Position numbers and translations under genes: made by a program. Below, in pieces: positions 10,180 through 19,814 of a stretch of DNA of 64,000 nucleotides. Numbering within the stretch: the stretch's first letter is position 1; each line of letters starts with the position of its first letter. The stretch is taken from the NCBI GenBank assembly GCA_963575745.1, contig CAUYUJ010003558.1, forward strand, positions 669,524 through 733,523, in the 5' to 3' direction. Source of the stretch: Prorocentrum cordatum. Lineage: Eukaryota > Sar > Dinophyceae > Prorocentrales > Prorocentraceae. A model generated the notes under the pieces. That model saw only the letters and a list, made by a program, of their open reading frames with translations, was not told where the DNA came from and searched no databases.

Positions 10180-11545
10180 AATAATGATGATGATGGCACC
10201 GATGATGTTGATGATGATAATGATGATGATGGTGATGGTAATGGTGTCCGGATGGTGATGATGATGATGATGATGGCGATGTTGATGATGATGATGGCCA
10301 TGGTGGTGATGAAGATGGTGTTCCAATGATGATGGTGATGTTGATGATGCTGATGGTGACCCGATGATGATGATGGCGTCCCGATGATGATGAGGATGTT
10401 GATGATCCTGGTGATGCTGGTGATGATGCGATGATGAGATGATGATGCTGATGATGATGATGAAGATGATGATGGTGTCCCGATGATGATGGTGATGATG
10501 AGGTTGATGATGCTGCTGATGATGAGGGTGATGATGAGGTTGATGATGATGCTGTTAATGATGATGATGGTGCTGATGATGATGGTGTCCCAATGATAAT
10601 GTTGATGTTGATGATGATGACGATGACGGTGTCCCGATGATGATGATGATGATGATGAAGTTGATGATGATGATGATGATGATAATGATGATGATGGCAC
10701 CGATGATGTTGATGATGCTAATGATGATGATGGTGATGATAATGGTGTCCGGATGATGGTGATGATGATGATGATGGCGATGTTGATGATGATGATGGCC
10801 ATGGTGGTGATGAAGATGGTGTTCCAATGATGATGGTGATGTTGATGATGCTGATGGTGACCCGATGATGATGATGGCGTCCCGATGATGATGAGGATGT
10901 TGATGATCCTGGTGATGCTGGTGATGATGCGATGATGAGATGATGATGCTGATGATGATGATGAAGATGATGATGGTGTCCCGATGATGATGGTGATGAT
11001 GAGGTTGATGATGCTGCTGATGATGAGGGTGATGATGAGGTTGATGATGATGCTGTTAATGATGATGATGGTGCTGATGATGATGGTGTCCCAATGATAA
11101 TGTTGATGTTGATGTTGATGATGATGACGATGACGGTGTCCCGATGATGATGATGATGATGATGATGAAGTTGATGATGAGGATGGTGATGAGGTGGTGA
11201 TGATGATTTTGATGATTGTGGCCCGATGATGATGATGCTGATGTTGATGATGATGGTGTCCCGATGATGATGATGGTGATGATATGGTGGTGACGATGAT
11301 GATGGTGTCCCGATGATGATGATGCTGATGTTGATGATGTTGATGATGATGGTGCCCCCGATGATGATGATGTTGATGATGCTGTTCATGATGATGAAAA
11401 TGCTATGATGATGATGGTGGTGTTCCGATGCTAATGATGATGATGGTGTCCTGATGATGCTGATGATGTTGATGATGATTGGGATGAGGTGATGATGATG
11501 ATGGTGTGTACCGATTACGATGATGTTGATGACGTTGATGACGTT
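10113..11545 (+). repeat. GAT-rich compound microsatellite
   Basis: Runs of GATGAT are interrupted by GGTGTCCC, GATGTTGAT and similar phrases. Triplet phase is largely kept, so long Asp/Met/Ile/His-type frames appear in all phases on both strands and carry no coding evidence. Confidence 0.95.
10190..11190. repeat. 501-bp tandem duplication within the GAT block
   Basis: CACCGATGATGTTGATGATG occurs at 10,197 and 10,698, and CATGGTGGTGATGAAGATGG at 10,299 and 10,800, both at an offset of 501 bp. The order of interruptions is preserved between the copies. Confidence 0.85.
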
Positions 11546-11569
11546 GATGCTGATGCTGATGCTGATGAT

Positions 11570-11825
11570 GGCGTTGACTGTGAGATCGATTGTGATATCG
11601 ACAATGAGATCGATAGTGAGACCGAATGTGAGATCGATTGTGACATCGATAATGAGATCGATAGTGAAATCGATTGCGAGATCGATGGTCAGATCGATGG
11701 TGAGATCGATCGAGTGAAATAGATCGAGTGAGATCGATTGTGAGATCGATCGAGTGAGATCGATCAAGCGAGACCGATAGTGAGATCGATAGTGAGATCG
11801 GTAGTGAGACCGATCGAGTGAGATG
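11570..11825 (+). repeat. 12-bp GAGATCGATNGT repeat
   Basis: About 20 tandem copies of GAGATCGATNGT with NN changes (GAGATCGATTGT, GAGATCGATAGT, GAGATCGATCGA). GATC is present in nearly every unit, making this a dense run of potential adenine-methylation sites. Confidence 0.9.
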
Positions 11826-11879
11826 TTGGTTCCTCCCTCCCCCGAACCTCCTTATTACCCGAAGGTGGTCGTATAGGTA

Positions 11880-12475
11880 TATTGGGCCGCGAGGGGGCCA
11901 CGAAGGGCAACAGCGGGGCCACGAAGGGCATGCATATGGGGCCACAACGGGCGCGAACGAGCGGGGGCCACGAAGGGCATCCTAGAAGGAGGGCCATGAA
12001 AGGCAGCGCAGGGGTCACGAGGGGCTGCAACGGGGCCACGAAGGGCAGCGATGGGGGCCACGAAGGGCTGCAACGGGGCCACGAAGGGCAGCGAGGGGGT
12101 CACGAGGGGCTGCAACGGGGCCACGAAGGGCAGAGAGGGGGCCACGAAGGGCTGTAACGGGGCCACGAAGGGCAGCGAGGGGGCCATGAAGGGCTGCAAC
12201 GGGGCCACGAAGGACAGCGATGGGGGCCACGAAGGGCTGCAACGGGGCCACGAAGAGCAGAGAGGGGGCCACGAAGGGCTGCAACGGGGCCACGAAACAA
12301 AGCGAGGGAGCCACGAAGGGCTGCAACGGGGCCACGAAAGGCAGCGAGGGGGCCACGAAGGGCTGCAACGGGGCCACGAAACAAAGCGAGGGGCCCACGA
12401 AGGGCTGCAACGGGGCCACGAAGGGCAGCGAGGGGGCCACGAAGGGCTGCAACGGGGCCACGAAGGGCAGCGAGA
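11880..12475 (+). repeat. 21-bp minisatellite, array 2
   Basis: Alternating 21-bp units begin GGGGCCACGAAGGGC and end either TGCAAC or AGCGAG, giving a 42-bp dimer. The frame from 11,882 to 12,563 stays open because 21 is divisible by three and would encode a 7-residue repeat (GATKGCN/GATKGSE). The same is true in the other phases, so coding is unlikely. Confidence 0.9.
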
Positions 12476-12489
12476 TCCCGACTCACAAA

Positions 12490-12790
12490 TCATCTGTGAG
12501 GGAGTCCTAAGCGTGAGCGCGACTCCTGGGTGCCTGAGTGTCCGGAGCGCGGCGCTTGAGTAGATTGCGGGACATTCCAATGCACGGGCGCTATTCTAAA
12601 GTAAATTGCAAGCAAGTCTCCAGCGAGAGCGCGACTCCAGAGCGCCGAGAAAACGATTCCTGAATAAATTTTAAGGATGTCCCAAACGAGAGCGCGATTC
12701 CTGAATAAAATGCGAGGAAGCCTGGGTAGGAGCGGGGGTCTTGGCTAAATTGTAAGGAAGTCTCAGACGGGAGCCGTCGTTGTTGTAACC
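12490..12790. repeat. ~55-bp diverged repeat (GAGAGCGCGATTCCTGAATAAA type)
   Basis: GAGCGCGACTCC or GAGAGCGCGATTCC followed by a TGAATAAA-like phrase and GAAGTC or GATGTC recurs about five times. The inverted form of this family occupies 13,755-13,930. Confidence 0.65.
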
Positions 12791-12936
12791 CGGGCGCCAA
12801 CAACACAGTTTGAGGACGAAGACTTTCCTTCAGAAAAAACAGAGTGCGAGCGCTGGGAGGGGCACTTCAATTGAACACAATGTGCACCGGAGGGGAGGAA
12901 TCAACAATAATTACTCGTCAGTAGTGAGAGCTCAAC

Positions 12937-13085
12937 AACAACAGCAACAACAATCACTTTTAAGACTGATCGCTCTTACTGGCACGCGTGTCTTGCATTC
13001 TGTATACCAACCCTCGGTACCCGCCCATTTCGTCTTCGATCGCGCCCCCTTTCGGGAGGAATGTCTTGCTTGCCTGCCGCTGACT
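12937..13085 (-). mobile_element. SINE-like repeat, copy B
   Basis: Matches copy A in order: a CAACAACAACAGCAACAACAA tail at its left end, TTAAGACTGATCGCTCTTAC, CCAACCCTCGGTACCCGCCC, TTCGTCTTCGATCGCGCCCC, and GTCTTGCTTGCCTGC. Confidence 0.5.
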
Positions 13086-13094
13086 GAAGTGTGC

Positions 13095-13690
13095 GGAACT
13101 CTCGAGCGAGAGCGCCGTTCCTGAGCTCGGGGGCCTCTCTGGCCAGGCCAGGGGTTTTCGGAATACACTAGCCTGCATCCTTGAGGCCTTCCGCGCCCCG
13201 CGCACCCAGAGCGCGGGCGCGGCGCGTGCGCGAAGAGCGCAAAGTAAGAAAGAACGGGAACCCTTGTCGCCGTGTCTGGGCCTCCACCAACTTGCCTAAA
13301 TTACGAAACCATCTAGAGCGAGAGGGCCACTCCTGAGTTCGTGGGCCTCTCTGGCAAGGGCCTCTGCGAATACATCTTGAGGAAGTATCAAACGAGGGCC
13401 CTTGTCATCGTAGCTGGGCCTCCACAAATTTGACAGAATCGCGAAAAAATCTCGAGCGAGAGCGCCGTTCCTGAGTTCGGGGGCCTTCCTGGCCAGGGGC
13501 TCTCGGAGTAGATCGTGAGGACGTATCGAGCTGGAGCCCTTGTCGTCGTGGCTGGGCCCCCGCCAATTTGACTGGAAGTCTCGAGGGAGAGCACCGTTCC
13601 TGAGTTCGGGTGCCTCTCTGGCCAGGGTGTCTCAGGATAAACTGTGAGGAAATATCGGCCGGGAGCCGTTGTCGTCGTAGCCCGGCCTCC
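13095..13690 (+). repeat. ~130-bp tandem repeat, four units
   Basis: CTCGAGCGAGAGCGCCGTTC or a variant occurs at 13,101, 13,313, 13,451 and 13,580. It is followed by CTGAGTTCGGGGGCCTCTCT, GGCCAGGG, then a GAGGAAGTATC block and TTGTCGTCGTAGCTGGGCC. Spacing is about 212, 138 and 129 bp, so the first unit carries extra sequence. Confidence 0.8.
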
Positions 13691-13740
13691 AAGGGCCCAC
13701 AACAACAACGGCTCCCACCTGATTCTTCCTCACAATTCAT
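13640..13740. repeat. Imperfect inverted repeat at the turning point of a repeat field
   Basis: The left arm 13,640-13,678 (GGGAGCCGTTGTCGTCGT at its inner end) and right arm 13,699-13,737 (ACAACAACAACGGCTCCC at its inner end) match at about 31 of 39 positions around a ~20-bp GC-rich centre. Left of it the GAGAGCGC repeats run forward; right of it they run in reverse. Confidence 0.75.
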
Positions 13741-13754
13741 GCCCATGTCGCGCT

Positions 13755-13935
13755 CTCGCGCGGGACGTCCTCACAAGTTATTCAGGAATCGCGCTCTCGC
13801 GTGGGACTTCCTCAAAATATATTCAGACGCTGCGCCCTCGACACTCAGGAATCACGCTCTCGCTGTGGATTTCCTCACGATATATTTGGGAATCGAGCTG
13901 TCGCTCGAGACCTTCTCGCGATTCATGCTCGACCT
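13755..13935 (-). repeat. Inverted ~55-bp repeat (CGCGCTCTCGCG type)
   Basis: AGGAATCGCGCTCTCGCG, then TGGGACTTCCTCA and an ATATATTC-like linker, repeats four times. It is the reverse complement of the family at 12,490-12,790. 13,936-14,035 is unassigned. Confidence 0.7.
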
Positions 13936-14111
13936 GGCCGCCTGATCCCGCCTTCCCGACCCGCCTGTTAGAGTCTACGCCCGATTTGCCCGTTTGGTTC
14001 TGCCACGTGTTTTCTGCTCCTAGCCCCACCTCCTGCTACTCTCTCTCTCTCTCGTGCTCGATCCCCCGCTCTCCCCCTTGCCCCTTCCTCTCATTTATCC
14101 TCTCTTCCCCT

Positions 14112-14345
14112 GCCTTAGGGGCTGCACGAAATACAGGCTGCAGATATATACCCCCAATGGGGGTACAATCGAATACAAATAGGGCGGTCATCGAGGGTTG
14201 GGGAGATACGTGTTGAAGGGCCCGCGAGCACATGAGAGCGAACAGTGCTAAAACGACTGTTGTTGGGATGTTGCTGTTGGTGCTGCTGCTGCTGCTGCTG
14301 CTGCTGATATTGTCGCTGTTGTTGCTGCTGTTGCTGATGCCGTTG
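14112..14345 (+). mobile_element. SINE-like repeat, copy C with long TTG/CTG tail
   Basis: Body includes GGGGGTACAATCGAATAC, TCATCGAGGGTTGGGGAGAT and GAGAGCGAACAGTGCTAAAA, the reverse complement of copies A and B. It is followed from about 14,258 by TTGTTG, CTGCTG and TTGCTG repeats for ~85 bp. A pyrimidine-rich CTCTCTCT tract (14,036-14,110) lies just upstream. Confidence 0.5.
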
Positions 14346-14379
14346 TTTCTACATTCGGCCCCCCCCCTGTCGGGGATCC

Positions 14380-14535
14380 TCTGACCCGGGTCAATCCAGA
14401 CCCGGGTCAGCAGGAAACCAAAAACTGCAATGCAGGAAAAAAAAACTGCAACGCAGGTCCTCGCAAACCCGGGTCAGCCAATACGCGCGGCCGCCTCGCG
14501 GCCACGAGCGGCTCCCTGACCCGGGTCAGCCAGTG
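14380..14535. repeat. Cluster of the palindrome TGACCCGGGTCA
   Basis: TGACCCGGGTCA or its CCCGGGTCA half recurs at 14,382, 14,399, 14,467 and 14,517. A second direct repeat, ACTGCAAYGCAGG, lies at 14,423 and 14,446. Relaxed versions (TGACCCCCGT) follow to 14,605. Confidence 0.7.
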
Positions 14536-14773
14536 GGGGCTTTCGCAGGATCCTGCAGGATCCGGCGCCCTGGCTGACCCCCGTTTGCACTGACCCCCGT
14601 CTCGAGGCTCCCGACCCTGGGGGCCCGCAGCGGCCCCCGGGACCTCCCCAGCATCGACCCGGGACGAGACGCCCGGCCCGCCCGAGGTCGGGCGCCGAGT
14701 GCTGGGGGGCGGTCCACGGGGTGGGGAGGAACGTGCACCTCTCCGTGCCCCTTTTGGGCCCCAGGAGGGCCCT

Positions 14774-14860
14774 CTGTAGGAGGAGGAGGAGGAGGAGGAG
14801 GAGGAGGAGGAGGAGGAGGAGGAGGAGGAGGCGGAGGAGGAGGAGGAGGAGGAGGAGGAG
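14774..14860 (+). repeat. (AGG)n microsatellite
   Basis: About 29 AGG triplets with one GCGG interruption. Confidence 0.95.
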
Positions 14861-15060
14861 GGCCCCCTCAGGGCACAAAAGGGAGCCCATAAAGGACGTA
14901 CGCGCCCAGCTATGTACATGAACACGGCCCCTCGGTCCGCGAGACCGGCCGCGTCATACGACCATTGGCTCAATGCGTACTCTCGAAACCAGCGTGGATT
15001 CATGTACATGTACGTCCCTCTTTCGCTCCTGACTGTAGGGCCCCCTCAGGGCACAAAAGG
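14860..15060. repeat. 178-bp segment bounded by a 23-bp direct repeat
   Basis: A 23-bp sequence starting GGGCCCCCTCAGGGCACAAA occurs at 14,860-14,882 and 15,038-15,060. Between the copies are partial inverted repeats, GGACGTAC (14,894) with GTACGTCC (15,010), and ATGTACATGAA (14,912) with TTCATGTACAT (15,000). This could be a small insertion with a target duplication or simply a local duplication. 15,061-15,930 shows no recognisable gene. Confidence 0.4.
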
Positions 15061-15931
15061 CGCACCTGTCTGCACTCCCCATGGACCGCATCCCCGTGCT
15101 TCGACGCCCGATGGAGGACGCTGTCCACACCTCCAGGGGCCCGCGCCTCGGGAAAATATGGGCGGGTCGGATGCCCGGGAGGCGCGCACGGGCGGGGGCG
15201 AAACAGGGGGGAGATGGGGCAGGATCGGCCCTGCATGACTCTGTTCTTCCCAGCGGGCGCTTGCGACCAGTTTCGGGCACATGCCGATCCAGCTCGTAGA
15301 ATGCAGCGGGGAAATGTGTCGAAGGTTCTGGCTGTGGTTTTTCGCGGGGTTGCACTTTGTCCGCAACGTCGGATCTCAGGGGGGTTGAACGGAAGGGGGG
15401 TACGACAAGAGAAGGGTTAACGAATTGGCCGCATACAGCCGCTTCTGGGCGCCTCCGGGCGCCCGAGCGACCATGTGCCGTGGAACGCTCTGGGCGGCCA
15501 GGCCCCCGAACCAGCGGCATGCAGCAGATTTCGCTCCACCCCTTCCCCAATCCCCCGTGTTTCGTCCGCCCTGGCTGGAGGCACAAGTACAAGCGTTGGG
15601 GGACAACGCGCGACCACTCCAGTGCTAGGGAACCTTTACCAAGGTTTCTGTTGTTTGCATCGGCCGAGCGGTACAGACATAGTCTCGGCCAAAAATGCGC
15701 TACACAGGGCTCGAGCAGCGCGCAAGAGAACCAGCAGCACGAATCTCTCAGGCGCAGCCTATAAGGGGACCGAGAAGGGAGGGGAACAGATGGGGGGGGG
15801 CGAAGGGAAGGGGACGCAAGGACCTGAATGTGAAGAACGTGGAAGTCCAGAGCGTCCTTGACCTGGAGGGTGCCAGGGGACTGCTCGCAGCGCACCGCCG
15901 CTTCCGACGCCTGGGGAGGAGCAAAAGTCGG

Positions 15932-16110
15932 CTACACGCAAGACTGACCCTGGGTAAGAGTGACCTTTGGTGCGCGGCTTTCTGGGGGCCGGGGGGGGGG
16001 GCCAAACCTGGGCGCGCAAGTCGCTGCTTCTGCTTCGTTTTCAGCCATCTGGGGACCCATCTGTGCCCGCACCAAAAGTCACTCCGGCGAAAGGTCACTC
16101 CTACGTCTAG
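15932..16110. mobile_element. ~180-bp terminal-inverted-repeat (MITE-like) element, family 1 copy 1
   Basis: The left end (CTACACGCAAGACTG, then GAGTGACCTTTGGTGC at 15,958-15,973) is an inverted match of the right end (GCACCAAAAGTCACTC at 16,069-16,084, then AAAGGTCACTCCTACGTCTAG). Inverted repeats are about 40 bp with roughly 70 percent pairing. The middle carries AGCCATCTGGGGACCC, shared with copy 2. There is no coding capacity, so movement would need a transposase encoded elsewhere. Confidence 0.7.
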
Positions 16111-16599
16111 TCGAAAAAGGGAGGTGGCGGACGGGGGCGGAGAGGAGGGGGCACCGGGCACACGCAGACATGGATCACGGATCACGGATTGGCTGGGTCC
16201 ACAGGCCCAGGTCCAGAAAGGAAAGCGGTGAAGCAAAAGAGAACGCACGGGTGGCACCAGTCATCATCGAGGTGGAGCGCGCGCACCGAGGGGCAGCGCC
16301 CTTGCTGGCGAAGAGGCGCGTGCGCACACAAACGCAACACTCAGGGGCAAAAGCGTCTTCTTGTCCAACTCCCAGGCGGCCTGACATTGACTACGGATCC
16401 GTGGATCTGGCGTGCGGGTGCCAGGTGCACTGATCGGGGAAAGTACCCCCCGAAAGATGAAGCCAGTGTCGACGGATTTGGCGACGGACAAAGCCGAGTC
16501 TGCATGCAAGCGCGACCCGTCGCCAATCCACCCGCCCTAATCCATGTTTGCCTGTCCCTGAGGGCACGACAGGGGGAGGACATGGACGAGGGTGCGCAT

Positions 16600-16765
16600 C
16601 ATGCCCCCCCTCCCCGTCTCCCCTATCCCTCTCCTTCTCTCCAGATCTCTCCTTCCCACGCCTCCATCTATCTCTCCCTCCCCCCCTTCCCCCCGTCCCT
16701 CTCCAGCTCTCCCTCTCCCCCCTCTGCCCCTCCCCCTCTCCGTCCCCCTCTCCGAGGCCACCCGA
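16600..16765 (+). repeat. Pyrimidine-rich CTCC low-complexity tract
   Basis: CTCCCTCTCC-type sequence with almost no purines. 16,111-16,600 and 16,765-17,300 hold nothing recognisable. Confidence 0.85.
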
Positions 16766-17300
16766 GGCTACCCACGGCTAATTACCCGAGGCCATTGCAA
16801 GGCCATGCGAGGGCATCCGACACCATCCAGGCGCCGCACAGTGCTGCACCTGTCGGGACGGAGGTGCCCCCCCCCCCCCTCCCACAGGCTCCCCGCACTG
16901 CAACCTCCTCCCCATGCGTCGGCCCTGCACTGGCGGCGCCCGTCAGGGGGTGGCGCGAGGAGGGTGGCTAGCTAAGACGACAACTGGCCATCGCTCGGAC
17001 GTCCATTCCCTGTGTTTTTTCGGTTTTGTGCATGGCTTTTTCGCCAAATGATCAAGGATGCTCCTCGATGGTCCTCGCCGAAGGAAAACTGCACACGTCC
17101 GAGCGATGCCAAGACAAGAGGGAGTAGGCCCAGGAGGCTTCTAATGACGATTATTCGTAGCTGGGCGGGTTTCTGAGAAGCCCCCCATGCCGTCTTGGAA
17201 ACCCTACCGCCCTCTTAGAAGGCCGCCCCCCTTGCACCACCCACTCACGGGCGTCGCCAACTGATGTGCGCGCCCAGAGGAGCGCACTGCTGGACTTCCG

Positions 17301-17481
17301 CTGCACGTAAGAGTCAACCCAGGCGAGAGTGACCTTTGGTGCTAGACTTTCGGGGGCCGCGGGGAGGCCGAACCAGAGTGCGCAGGCCGCTGCTATCGCC
17401 GCACATCATTCTGCCATCTGGGGACCCCGGGGCGTGCCCGCACCAACGGCCACTCTGGAGAAAGGTCACTCCCACGTGCAG
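17301..17481. mobile_element. MITE-like element, family 1 copy 2
   Basis: The ends are CTGCACGTAAGAGT and, inverted, ACTCCCACGTGCAG. Inverted repeats run about 42 bp each and include GAGTGACCTTTGGTGC (left) and GCACCAACGGCCACTCT (right). A CCG trinucleotide lies immediately outside both ends, a possible 3-bp target duplication. The interior shares GCCATCTGGGGACCC with copy 1. 17,482-18,127 is unassigned. Confidence 0.75.
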
Positions 17482-18129
17482 CCGATGGACTGCGGGGGCC
17501 GAGCCCGTGCTCCCAAACCCTCGCTTCGCGGCCAACCCGCCGCGCAACCAGCAAGGCCCGCCGGTGGACGCTGAGGACGCCGCGGTGCTTGCGGCCGCCG
17601 GCGTCCGGCTTGCGTGCGCCGGCGCCGCCTTCGCACCCCCCGGCGGACCGCAGAAGCAACCAAGGCCCTTCCAGTGCTGTGTCGTTCGGCCTCCTCCTCC
17701 TCGCTGCTCCGTCCCCCCCCGCATCTCCTCGCGATGCTGAACAATTACGAGGGGAGGTCCTTGACAATGTTCTGCCTCTGGGAGCCCTCAGTGGGCCCTG
17801 GGACCATCAACAAAAACTCGGGATGACAAACTGGCCCTGGGGAGTGGGTCGGGACTTCCAGAAAACCCGCATCAGGAAAGCGAACCATCGGATGTCTGGG
17901 GCTGCTCCGTCCCCTGGCTATCCCTTCCCCGTTCCCCAGGGGCGACAAATATCAAGACAACCCCTAGACGGACCGACAACCCCTAGACAGACTGAAGGGG
18001 GGCCTCTCCCCAGTTCTCCCTCAATGTTTCCCCAACAGCTCGGGCATCACGCTGCTCACTAGCACTACCGCGCTGACAGCCGAGATTCGCCAGAGACGTA
18101 TTCGATCATAAACGATTGATGATTTTTGC

Positions 18130-18313
18130 TTGGCGTGTCGCGGCGGCGGCCCCAGCGACAAGCTCCTGCACGCGGATGGCGTGTCGCTCCGCTCTGCGTT
18201 GCGGGAGGCTAAGAGATGAGAGAAGCTTTGGACGTTGACGCTCGGGGGCCAGGAAGTGATTCGCGTGTAGCGCAGAAGCGTGGTGCACCAAAACTGGCGG
18301 CGCGACACGCGAA
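18130..18313. mobile_element. MITE-like element, family 2 copy 1
   Basis: The left end GGCGTGTCGCGGCGGCGG pairs with the right end GGCGGCGCGACACGC. The interior contains CGTTGCGGGAGGCTAAG and AACTGGCGGCGCGACACGC, both echoed in the copy at 37,535-37,722. Length is about 184 bp, with no coding capacity. Confidence 0.6.
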
Positions 18314-18354
18314 CCAACCGCTCCCTATCACCACCGCCTCCTACCTCCTCTCTC

Positions 18355-18393
18355 CTTCTCCTCCTCCTCCTCCTCCTCCTCCTCCTCCTCCTC
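18355..18393 (+). repeat. (CTC)n microsatellite
   Basis: About 13 CTC triplets. Confidence 0.95.
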
Positions 18394-18518
18394 CATTCCT
18401 TTGGCTTATAAGTAAATTCTCCCTGTCGCACTCCGAAGCCAGTTTTCAGGGCGGGCCGGGCTTTTCGCCTGAGATGTCCTCACCATTTATGACCCTGAAA
18501 CTTAAACATTGACAACAG

Positions 18519-18940
18519 CTTCACTGATGGAGGGCGGGTGGTTTTAAACAAGTGGCTCTCGCCCCAACGCCGCGCAACTTTGTTATGAACATTTGCAAGA
18601 GTTTCACGGATTGAAGGCGTGCCATGTTCAAAATGTGGCTCTCGCCTCAACGCCGGGCAACTTCGTTCTAAACACTTGCAAGAGCTTCACGGATTGAGGG
18701 CGGGTGGTTTTCAAAATGCGGCTCTCGCTTTAGCGCCGCGCAACTTCGTTTTAAACTTTTGAGCGGGTTTCACGGATTGAGGGCGGGTCATTTTCAAAAT
18801 GTGGCTCTCGCCTCAGCGCCGCGTGCATTCGCGTTAAAACTGCGCACGTGTTTCACGGATTGAGGGCGACTCTTTTTCGAAATATGGTTTTCGCCTCAGC
18901 GCCGCGCACCTCAGTTATTAAACATATGCAAGAGCTTCAA
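18519..18940 (+). repeat. 83-bp tandem repeat, five units
   Basis: TTCACGGATTGAGGGCGGGT or a variant starts at 18,520, 18,603, 18,686, 18,769 and 18,852, with a sixth partial start at 18,936, so the period is 83 bp (84 for the last). Each unit carries TTTTCAAAATGTGGCTCTCG, CCTCAGCGCCGCGCAACTTC and GTTTTAAAC. Sequence differs 10-25 percent between units while length is constant. Confidence 0.95.
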
Positions 18941-18944
18941 GTAT

Positions 18945-19125
18945 TCCCATGATCAGCGTACCAGGAGTGGTGTTTTGGAAGGGTTCAGGGTTATGAGGGC
19001 GCAACGCTTACGTTGATCCGCGGTGTCGAAGTCCCAGGAATGGCGTTCTGGCACGATTCAAAATCGTCAAGACGCAACAGTCAAGTTGATCCGTGGCGTT
19101 GGAAATCCCGAAAAAAATGTTGTGG
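18945..19125 (+). repeat. ~73-bp diverged tandem repeat, 2.5 units
   Basis: GTTGATCCGYGGYGTYGAAR, then CCCAGGAATGGYGTTYTGGC and GGCGCAACGCTTACGTTGAT, recurs about every 73 bp. Confidence 0.7.
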
Positions 19126-19259
19126 CATGCTTCAGGTCTTCAATTGGTTGTCTTCCAACCAGGCAGCTCCCTCAGTGGACATGAACCGCTGTAGGGGCCT
19201 GTGAAGAGGGAGCTTGGAGGGAGGGTTCACTCCAACATCGTTGACAACTCCTGGGCCTG

Positions 19260-19700
19260 CAGTGGTCCTCCTCCCCCACCCCCTCCACCACTCCTCCTTC
19301 CCTCCCCCCCCCTCCCCTCCCTCTTCCCTCTCCTCCCTTCCCCGCCTCCTCCCCCCCTCCCTCCCCCTCCTCTCCCGTGCTGGCCTCGTGCACTGGCGTG
19401 GCGCTGCAGTCGAGGGCCAAGCGCCCGCCCGCACCGGCGGCGGCCACCGCCGCTGGCGGCGGCAGGGGCGCCTGCTTTCGCGGGGGCGAGTGGGGCGCGC
19501 AGAGGCGCCTCGCCGTGGCGGAGCCTCTCCCTCCCGCCTTCAGGCTCCTCCCACCTTCTCTCACTACCCTGCTCCTCCTCCTCCTCCTCCTCCTCTCCTC
19601 CTCCCTTCCCCTTCCCCTTCCCCTTCCCCTTCCCCTTCCCCTTCCCCTTCCCCTTCCCCTTCCCCTTCCCCTTCCCCTTCCCCTTCCCCTTCCCTTCCCC
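19260..19700 (+). repeat. Pyrimidine tracts including (CCCCTT)n
   Basis: 19,265-19,378 is C/T-rich; 19,568-19,600 is (CTC)n; 19,604-19,694 is about 15 copies of the hexamer CCCCTT. The sequence between (19,380-19,560) is GC-rich and unassigned. Confidence 0.9.
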
Positions 19701-19814
19701 TCCCTCAACCGACTAGCAGCGACAAGCCAAGACCAACCAATCCCGGCCAGCACCGACCACGACCAACCAGCAGCACCAACGACAGCGACACCAACCACTG
19801 ACGAACACCACGAA

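Noticed and set aside
10113-12475. CRISPR-like regular repeat array
   Set aside because: Units are contiguous tandem repeats without unique spacers, in a eukaryotic context.
11882-12563. Open frame encoding a 7-residue GATKGCN/GATKGSE repeat
   Set aside because: A 21-bp repeat is automatically open if one unit lacks stops; other phases and the opposite strand are equally open, and there is no non-repeat domain.
14474-15009. Leu/Ser-rich hydrophobic frames over the AGG tract
   Set aside because: Translation of the microsatellite in different phases.
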